Positions 58,854 to 64,000 of a DNA stretch of 64,000 nt are shown in pieces; within the stretch, counting starts at the first letter, position 1, and each line of letters starts with the position of its first letter. The DNA is from Nitrospirota bacterium. Its GTDB lineage: Bacteria; Nitrospirota; Thermodesulfovibrionia; Thermodesulfovibrionales; Dissulfurispiraceae. The stretch lies in assembly GCA_004321915.1 (NCBI GenBank), contig SCQE01000068.1:1-64000 (forward strand), read 5' to 3'. The translations under genes and the position numbers were made by a program. The notes beneath the pieces were generated by a model, which was not told the DNA's origin, did not search any database, and saw only the letters and a program-made list of their open reading frames with translations.

Positions 58854-59255
58854 TCAGATTAGAAGAATGACCGAATGTAAAGAGGAGAGAGTCTTATGAT
58901 GTGACGATACCTGTGGAATTAAAAGCCTGCTGAAATATTCTGCATGATTTGATGACGACAATACCGGAGATGCTGAAATAAGCGGAAACGTTTGAACGTA
59001 ACGCGGAGCATTATTGGTATGCGCCGTAGCGCTGATAAACTGCACATCCTTGCAAGGGCCGCAGGCATCGTTTTCCATCCCTTCAAGCCGTGACCCGGCG
59101 CTCTCCCCGTTACATGCATCGACAAACTCTATTGCAACATGTCCGTCATTGCCGAAACAGAGGAGAGTCCCTTCGGGACCGAAGAATGAAGCAAAGAGGA
59201 ATAACAACAGCATAAATACCGTTGATAATGTTTTAATACGTGTAACCCCGTTCAT
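58854..59255 (-). CDS. Small secreted Cys/His-containing protein ahead of the efflux operon
   Basis: A 133-residue protein with a signal peptide (about 8-25), then LLCFGNDGHVAIEFVDACNG and DACGPCKDVQF with four cysteines and a His. Proteins of this type (short, Cys-rich, LCxGxDGHxxIE pattern) often precede heavy-metal RND operons and may bind the metal in the periplasm; this is from memory of such clusters. It lies 83 bases before the channel gene. Confidence 0.7.
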   Translation of the reverse strand: MNGVTRIKTLSTVFMLLLFLFASFFGPEGTLLCFGNDGHVAIEFVDACNGESAGSRLEGMENDACGPCKDVQFISATAHTNNAPRYVQTFPLISASPVLSSSNHAEYFSRLLIPQVSSHHKTLSSLHSVILLI

Positions 59256-59296
59256 TTAATAACCTAACGCAATTCCGGACACTCCGTCAAGGTATG

Positions 59297-59315
59297 AATA
59301 TTCGGTGCGAATATT
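59297..59315. promoter_or_regulatory. Palindrome upstream of the efflux operon
   Basis: AATATTC-GGTGC-GAATATT is an inverted repeat just upstream of a minus-strand TTGACG-N17-TTAGGT promoter for the small secreted protein, and 40 bases before the plus-strand NERD-like gene. It is suited to a metal-responsive regulator, whose gene is not seen nearby. Confidence 0.5.
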
Positions 59316-59352
59316 ATTGACTTTAACGTCCGGCGGATTTAGGCTAAAAGAT

Positions 59353-59868
59353 ATGCCGATCGAACTGATCAAAAAAATCCTGAACAGAAACAAAAAGCGG
59401 TCCGAAAGCGTGGCCTCGGTCTTAGGGGCGCTGACTGAGGACTACAAGGTCTTTAAAGACATGCTGTATAACCAAAGCAGCATCGACTACGTTATATTCA
59501 ACCGGGAGCGCGGGTTTTTCATGGTAAACCTGCTGCACGGCAAGGGCGATGTTTCCTGCGACGGCAAGAACCTTTTGATGAAAAAGAAGGTTTGCTCGGA
59601 CATAATACGCAAAACCCTGCAGGATGTGTTCTGGTTGAAATCGACTATCAGGGAACGCATCGGCATAGACGCTGCGATAACACCTTTTGTCGTGTGCGAA
59701 AACGCGAGGGTCAAACTCGACACGCCTTTTGCCGGCATAAATGTCATAGAAAGCGGCGCTCTGCGGGGGGCCATGCTTACGCCCTTAAAAGAAGAGCTTC
59801 CTCAAGGGATGCTTGTTTTACTGAGGGAGTTGTACGTCGGACAGAATCTCAGCAGCCCGACCATCTGA
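59353..59868 (+). CDS. NERD-like domain protein, probably inactive
   Basis: A 171-residue protein resembling the NERD (nuclease-related) fold: SSIDYVIFNRERGFFMVNLLHGKGDVSCDG corresponds to the D-x-V...G.F.(I/V)E.K..G.V core, but the catalytic E-x-K is N-x-L. Later GIDAAITPFVVCENA fits the 'P..V.. F' strand. The ATG at 59353 is used; earlier residues are a weak extension. Function unknown; recognition is tentative. Confidence 0.5.
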   Translation: MPIELIKKILNRNKKRSESVASVLGALTEDYKVFKDMLYNQSSIDYVIFNRERGFFMVNLLHGKGDVSCDGKNLLMKKKVCSDIIRKTLQDVFWLKSTIRERIGIDAAITPFVVCENARVKLDTPFAGINVIESGALRGAMLTPLKEELPQGMLVLLRELYVGQNLSSPTI

Positions 59869-59870
59869 AA

Positions 59871-61742
59871 CTAACCGCGTCCCATCACGTCCTTTATCAA
59901 GGCCGCAATCTCCGCCGCTTGATAGGGTTTGTGCAGGACAGCCTTAAAACCGTAGTTTTTATAGTTGACCATGACCGGATTGTACGAATAACCGCTGGAG
60001 ACCACGGCCTTGATTTCAGGATCGAATTTGAGCAGCTCTTCGAGCGTTTCCTGTCCGCCCATCCCGCCGGGTACGGTAAGGTCCAGTATCGCCATATCGA
60101 AGGAGTTGCGCGATTCTTTTGCGCTTTTGTATGCGTCAATCGCCTCTTTTCCGTCCCGGACAAAAACTATTTCATACCCGTTTTTCTTAAAGAGGATGGC
60201 TGCGACCTGTCCGATCATCTCTTCGTCGTCCATCAAGAGCACACGCCCTGTTTTGGGGACCGGGGTTTCGCTGATCGGGGGGGCGACGGTCGGGGTTTCA
60301 GGTGCGGCGGCAGGCAGGTATATCGTAAATGTCGAGCCTTTTCCCTGCTCGGATTCCACTGCGATGTGCCCCTCGTGGTTTTTTAAAATCGTATAGCAGA
60401 TTGCCAAGCCGAGCCCCACGCCTTTCTGTGCGCCGAGTTTTTTTGTCGTAAAATAAGGACCGAAAATCTTTTCCATATTTTCTTTCGATATCCCCGCCCC
60501 TTGGTCGCTGATGGAAGCTTTTACATAGTTGCCCTCTCTTAACGGCAGATTGCCGGACGCTCCGAGATGGAAATTTTCGGCCCTGACGCCGAGTGTCCCG
60601 CCTTCCGGCATGGCCTCCCTCGCATTGATCGCGAGGTTGTGCACAACTTCGCTTATGCGGACCGTATCTATCTCTACCGGCCAAAGGTCTTCGGGAATAT
60701 CGAACTCCGGTTTTATATTGGAGCCCGTCATTGCAAAGGTGACCGAGTTCTTCAGTATGTCCGAAAGCGCGGCCCTTTTTTTGTCTTCGTCCCCGGCCTG
60801 AGAGAAGGCGAAAAGCTGCTTTGTCAGGTCCCTCGCTTGCAGCGACGCGCCTTGGGCCATCTTAAGTATTTCGTAAAGTTCGTTGTTCCTGTCTGTCGAA
60901 TCTAAAGCGAGCGCGATGCAGCTCATTATTCCGGTGAGCAGATTGTTGAAGTCGTGGGCGATCCCCCCGGCAAGCACGCCTATGGATTCGAGGTTTCTTG
61001 TCCTGAGCATCTCCCGCTCCATCTCTTTGCTCAGCGTGATGTCTCTGAACGCTGTGACTGCGCCTACTATCTGTCCGTTCTCGATGACCGGCGTCGAAAT
61101 ATATGACACCGGCAGCATGGTCCCGTCTTTGCGCGTAAATACATCGTCTTCGGCGAAGCGGGGACGACCGCTCGACAGCACACCGATAACAGGACATTCA
61201 TTTCCGGGCAGGGGCCCCCTGTCCGTTTTCTGAAAATGAAAGATGTCATGGACATTCCTGCCGAGCAGCTCCGTTTCTGTCCATCCTAAAAGCTTCTCGG
61301 CCTCGGGGTTCATAAATACAAGTTCGCAATTTTTGTTAAGGACGTAAACGCCTTCTCCGAGCGCTGCGGTTATGTCCCGCAGCTTCTTTTCGCTTTTTCT
61401 GACCGATTCTTCCGCTATGGCGTCGGGGCTGTTGTCGTAAAGTTGGCGCAATTTCCGTCTTTCGAATTCTACATTGGTCAGGGCATTTTTCAGAATGTCT
61501 TCGCTGTCCTTTTTTGTTGCCAGAAGCTGCGTGATAACGGCCGTGCAGACGGTGATGCAAACTATGAAAAAAAGGCGGTAATAAAGTTCGAACCCTCCGG
61601 GGTAGAGTCCGAAAAACAGAAGGTCTGGAAATGTCCCTTTATTGAAAACGAATGAGTCTATTAGAGAATCGATGACCCAGAAAGCAAGGCCGAACAAAAG
61701 CGCGACCGATAAAGGTCTATATTTGGGGGACAATGGGGCCAT
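59871..61742 (-). CDS. PAS hybrid histidine kinase with C-terminal receiver
   Basis: A 623-residue kinase. Two membrane segments in the first 75 residues, a coiled linker, one PAS domain (about 117-230, ALGEGVYVLNKNCELVFMNP), HisKA with GGIAHDFNNLLTGIM, HATPase, then a receiver (about 500-620) with its Asp in AILDLTVPGG. Its own REC suggests a phosphorelay. A TTGCCT-N17-TATAAT promoter (61750-61778) ends seven bases before the ATG with no ribosome-binding site, so the mRNA may be leaderless. Confidence 0.92.
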   Translation of the reverse strand: MAPLSPKYRPLSVALLFGLAFWVIDSLIDSFVFNKGTFPDLLFFGLYPGGFELYYRLFFIVCITVCTAVITQLLATKKDSEDILKNALTNVEFERRKLRQLYDNSPDAIAEESVRKSEKKLRDITAALGEGVYVLNKNCELVFMNPEAEKLLGWTETELLGRNVHDIFHFQKTDRGPLPGNECPVIGVLSSGRPRFAEDDVFTRKDGTMLPVSYISTPVIENGQIVGAVTAFRDITLSKEMEREMLRTRNLESIGVLAGGIAHDFNNLLTGIMSCIALALDSTDRNNELYEILKMAQGASLQARDLTKQLFAFSQAGDEDKKRAALSDILKNSVTFAMTGSNIKPEFDIPEDLWPVEIDTVRISEVVHNLAINAREAMPEGGTLGVRAENFHLGASGNLPLREGNYVKASISDQGAGISKENMEKIFGPYFTTKKLGAQKGVGLGLAICYTILKNHEGHIAVESEQGKGSTFTIYLPAAAPETPTVAPPISETPVPKTGRVLLMDDEEMIGQVAAILFKKNGYEIVFVRDGKEAIDAYKSAKESRNSFDMAILDLTVPGGMGGQETLEELLKFDPEIKAVVSSGYSYNPVMVNYKNYGFKAVLHKPYQAAEIAALIKDVMGRG

Positions 61743-61778
61743 AAAGAAAATTATACAAGCTTATTCTTAATCAGGCAA
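61743..61778 (-). promoter_or_regulatory. Probable leaderless promoter of the hybrid kinase gene
   Basis: On the minus strand, TTGCCT (61773-61778), a 17-base spacer and TATAAT (61750-61755), followed after seven bases by the ATG at 61742. Confidence 0.6.
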
Positions 61779-61809
61779 TTTTTTTAATGCGACCGTGGTC
61801 GATGCGCGT

Positions 61810-62709
61810 TTATTTCGGGGAGGGCAGGTTCTCTTTGAGGTAATCTATGAACGCCTGATACAGGCGGGGCAGGGGGCGTCGTCCTGAAGAGGCTACATAC
61901 AGGGTGCGCTTCATTTTTACGCCTCGGATGCGAACTTCATCGAGCAGGCCGGCTTTGAGGTCGTCCCTTACCGCAAACCGCGAAATAATGGCCGCTCCGA
62001 GCCCTGCTTTAACTGCCTCTTTGAGCGAGTCTGTTGAACCCAATATGGCCACGACATTAAGCGCCCGGATGGATATTTTGTGGAGCAGGTGCTGTTTTTC
62101 CATGCTTTTACGGGCGTCAGACTCTTCTTCTCTCATCAGGAGCGGTATGCGGAAAATCCCGAGCGGTGATATTATTTTTTTTGGGAGGTAGCCGGGCGCG
62201 GTCACCAGCACCATTTCATCGTCTATGGAATGCAGGTAGTTGATGCCTTCACGCTCTTTACGGTCTTCGACAACGCCGATAAGCAATACGCCTTTTTCGA
62301 TCTGCTCGTATATGTCGCCGGTGTTTTTTACTATAAGCTGGAAAAAGACCTTCGGGTAAAGTTTTCTGAACTCGGCCGCGACGTACGGCAGCATGTAAGA
62401 GCCGGGCGAACTGCCGGTCCCGATGGTAAGCAGCCCCTCGATCTCCTCCTGTTCGGTTTTCCCGAAATCCTCTTTCAGGTCTTTCAGTTTGAGTATCAGC
62501 TCTTCGGCTTTATTGTAGAGAAGGTCGGCCTCTTTGGTCGGGATGTTTTTCTTGCCGTTGCGGTCGAAGAGCTTGACGCCGAGGTCGTCTTCGAGCCGCT
62601 TGATATGCATGCTTACCGTCGGCTGCGTCAGGTGCAGTTCCTCCGATGCGCGGGAGAAGCTGCGCGACCGGTACACCGAAGAAAAGACCTGAAGCTGATA
62701 AATGTCCAT
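61810..62709 (-). CDS. LysR-family transcription regulator
   Basis: A 299-residue LysR activator. The N-terminal helix-turn-helix (FSRASEELHLTQPTVSMHIKRLE) and the two-lobe effector domain (GTGSSPGSYMLPYVAAEFRKLYP onward) are standard. Such regulators often control sulfur or CysB/CbbR-like pathways; the target here is unknown. It sits between the hybrid kinase and the receiver/PilT pair. Confidence 0.9.
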   Translation of the reverse strand: MDIYQLQVFSSVYRSRSFSRASEELHLTQPTVSMHIKRLEDDLGVKLFDRNGKKNIPTKEADLLYNKAEELILKLKDLKEDFGKTEQEEIEGLLTIGTGSSPGSYMLPYVAAEFRKLYPKVFFQLIVKNTGDIYEQIEKGVLLIGVVEDRKEREGINYLHSIDDEMVLVTAPGYLPKKIISPLGIFRIPLLMREEESDARKSMEKQHLLHKISIRALNVVAILGSTDSLKEAVKAGLGAAIISRFAVRDDLKAGLLDEVRIRGVKMKRTLYVASSGRRPLPRLYQAFIDYLKENLPSPK

Positions 62710-62772
62710 TATGCGATAAATCGAACGGGGACAAATCCCGATGAGATCTGTCCCCGCGCTTTATTGAATTTT

Positions 62773-63249
62773 TTACATCTTTCCGAATTTTGCCATACTT
62801 TCTCTGTAAACTTTGCAGAACTGGTCGTTGGCGGCGATCGCTTTTTTCAGTACGGCCCTTGAATTCGGCAGGTCGGACTGGTTTACGACAACATGCACGC
62901 TCTTTTCGAACGCCTGCATATTGTCCATCGTAGTAAAGTTTTTTCCGAAAAGCGCGAAGAAGGTGGTCCTTCTGGCGCTCATCGGCATTTTCTGGATATG
63001 GGCCAGAAACTCGTTGTTGTCGGGAGTCGACCCTGCAAAAGATTCGCTTATCACAACTACATCGTAGCGGTTGAACTTTATCTTGTCGAAGGCGTCGTCC
63101 ACGTTCGGCGCTGTATCAACGGCGTATTTGAGTTCGCGCAGTCCCGAGGCTACGGCCTTTTGCGCGTCCTGATTGTCGTCGCAGATAAGCGCGGTCTTGG
63201 CCCCTTCGTCGTACTCTTTAAGTATATCGTCGATTTTTTCTTCAGCCAT
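62773..63249 (-). CDS. Degenerate receiver-domain protein beside PilT
   Basis: A 158-residue protein with a receiver fold. The acidic pair is kept (ALICDDNQDAQ) but the phospho-accepting Asp strand reads VVVISESF, so the phosphorylatable Asp is missing and it is likely a pseudo-receiver. It lies 12 bases downstream of the PilT-like gene and probably belongs to its operon, perhaps as a regulator of pilus retraction. Confidence 0.75.
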   Translation of the reverse strand: MAEEKIDDILKEYDEGAKTALICDDNQDAQKAVASGLRELKYAVDTAPNVDDAFDKIKFNRYDVVVISESFAGSTPDNNEFLAHIQKMPMSARRTTFFALFGKNFTTMDNMQAFEKSVHVVVNQSDLPNSRAVLKKAIAANDQFCKVYRESMAKFGKM

Positions 63250-63261
63250 GTGATAACCCCC

Positions 63262-64000
63262 TTATCTTGACCCGAGCTTGACCTTCTTGTCATAGCTCTT
63301 GTCGATTTTCAGCCCTTCGATATCGGTTGTTTTTTCGCCCTTCTTGCTCTTTATAACGTCTATGCCCCTGCCTACTACAGGCTTGTGCGAAGCGTAAGCC
63401 ATGGCGGTCTCTTCGGTGATGACTTCATCTTCGAACAGTTGTAAAATCGCCTTGTCGAAGGTCTGCATCCCGTAAGAATCGCCGGTCTCGATGATTTCGT
63501 AAAAGGTCTTGCCTTCCGACTCTCCGTTCAGGATGGAGTCTTTCACCCTCAGGTTTGTTCTCATGATCTCTATGACCGCGACTCGGCCGCCGCCGACCTT
63601 GGGCAGGAGTCTCTGGCTTACTACCCAGCGGATAGTGTCCGCGAGCCGTATCCTGATCTGTTTTTCCTCGTCCTTGTCGAACATGCCGAGGATCCTGTTT
63701 ATGGTCTGTCCCGCGTCTATGGTGTGCAGCGTCGAAAGGACAAGGTGTCCTGTTTCTGCCGCGGACAGGCCGATCTCGACCGTTTCCCTGTCTCTCATTT
63801 CACCGACGAGGATGACCTTCGGGGCCTGACGCAGCGCGGCCCTCAGCCCTGTGGCGAAGGTGTCGAAGTCTATTCCCATTTCCCTCTGATTGAAGGTCGC
63901 TTTTATGTGGGGGTGCGCGAACTCGACAGGGTCTTCGAGTGTCAGGACATGCACGGATTTGTTTTCGTTTATAAGTCTCAGCACCGCTGCCAAGGTCGAT
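63262..64000 (-). CDS. PilT/PilU-type pilus retraction ATPase, C-terminal part (runs off the window)
   Basis: Type IV pilus twitching-motility ATPase. The visible 246 residues include the Asp box (VHVLTLEDPVEF), Walker B (VILVGEMRD) and His box (TGHLVLSTLHT); the Walker A motif and N-terminal domain lie beyond base 64000, where the frame remains open. The C-terminal YGMQTFDKAILQLFEDEVITEETAMAYA is typical of PilT/PilU, followed by a basic tail of about 40 residues longer than in the model PilT. Confidence 0.9.
   Translation of the reverse strand, partial: STLAAVLRLINENKSVHVLTLEDPVEFAHPHIKATFNQREMGIDFDTFATGLRAALRQAPKVILVGEMRDRETVEIGLSAAETGHLVLSTLHTIDAGQTINRILGMFDKDEEKQIRIRLADTIRWVVSQRLLPKVGGGRVAVIEIMRTNLRVKDSILNGESEGKTFYEIIETGDSYGMQTFDKAILQLFEDEVITEETAMAYASHKPVVGRGIDVIKSKKGEKTTDIEGLKIDKSYDKKVKLGSR

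Noticed and set aside
1-64000. CRISPR array, rRNA or tRNA genes
   Set aside because: No regularly spaced direct repeats and no tRNA cloverleaf or rRNA signature was seen in any intergenic region.

Overview
The window looks like a contiguous chromosome segment of a Gram-negative, mainly anaerobic, respiring bacterium. Supporting features are TolC and RND systems, beta-barrel porins, a lipoprotein, periplasmic multihaem c-type cytochromes, an A-type flavoprotein with a short rubredoxin, FeoB, and NtrC-type control. The gene mix (doubled-CXXCH cytochromes, DUF3373 and LbtU-type porins, DUF4416, HPP/CBS) suggests Nitrospirota (Thermodesulfovibrionia-like) or a related deltaproteobacterial lineage. 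That is inference: no rRNA or tRNA gene was found to settle it.

Layout. 1-4033 is an accessory, defence-like island: a caspase-like peptidase with an in-frame stop at its 5' side, a Fic protein, a Phd/RelE toxin-antitoxin pair, a RhuM fragment and a DUF4143 ATPase with palindromic operators. 4073-9917 holds TrmN6-like methyltransferase, two Dpp-type permeases interrupted by YjbQ, and GlnE. 9909-13021 (minus) is an O2/NO/iron defence cluster: zinc-ribbon protein, cytochrome c, ferritin-like protein, FprA flavoprotein, a rubredoxin and an FMN reductase. 13107-14284 is an FNR/CRP-type box driving a CBS protein and an HPP membrane protein. 14354-18951 holds ClpC, a TlpA-like protein, DUF4416 and a glycosyltransferase.

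19075-27880 is the most striking region. A seven-gene minus-strand operon encodes a cytochrome with 13 CXXCH motifs plus two variant haem motifs, a TPR protein, a redoxin-TPR protein that has lost both redox cysteines, an octahaem cytochrome, a histidine kinase with CXXCH in its sensor domain, an NtrC-type regulator and an NHL-propeller lipoprotein. A tetrahaem cytochrome converges on it. It reads as a self-sensing electron-transfer conduit.

27955-36278 holds PpnP, RlmL-like methyltransferase, RimO, a CsgG/SUMF-like lipid- or wall-associated protein, NfeD, FeoB and Fur. 36292-36462 is a large hairpin repeat. 36487-40209 is a tightly overlapping operon of two zinc-type dehydrogenases around a thioredoxin-CcdA fusion. 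40201-45420 holds a PstS-like binding protein, a chemoreceptor preceded by a G9 tract, a response-regulator remnant and a DUF3373 porin. 45614-47783 holds ArsR, an ICMT/NnrU-like protein and CheV. 47790-52136 is a Co/Ni import operon (LbtU-type porin, CbiM, CbiQ, CbiO) headed by a short structured leader. 52174-59255 is a heavy-metal RND efflux operon carrying a PII-like protein. 59353-64000 holds a NERD-like protein, a hybrid kinase, a LysR regulator, a degenerate receiver and the C-terminal part of a PilT-type ATPase that runs off the window.

Gene starts were re-chosen from ribosome-binding sites where these disagreed with the longest reading frame. Several promoters place the -10 box only 5-7 nt before the start codon without a ribosome-binding site, suggesting leaderless mRNAs alongside ordinary ones.
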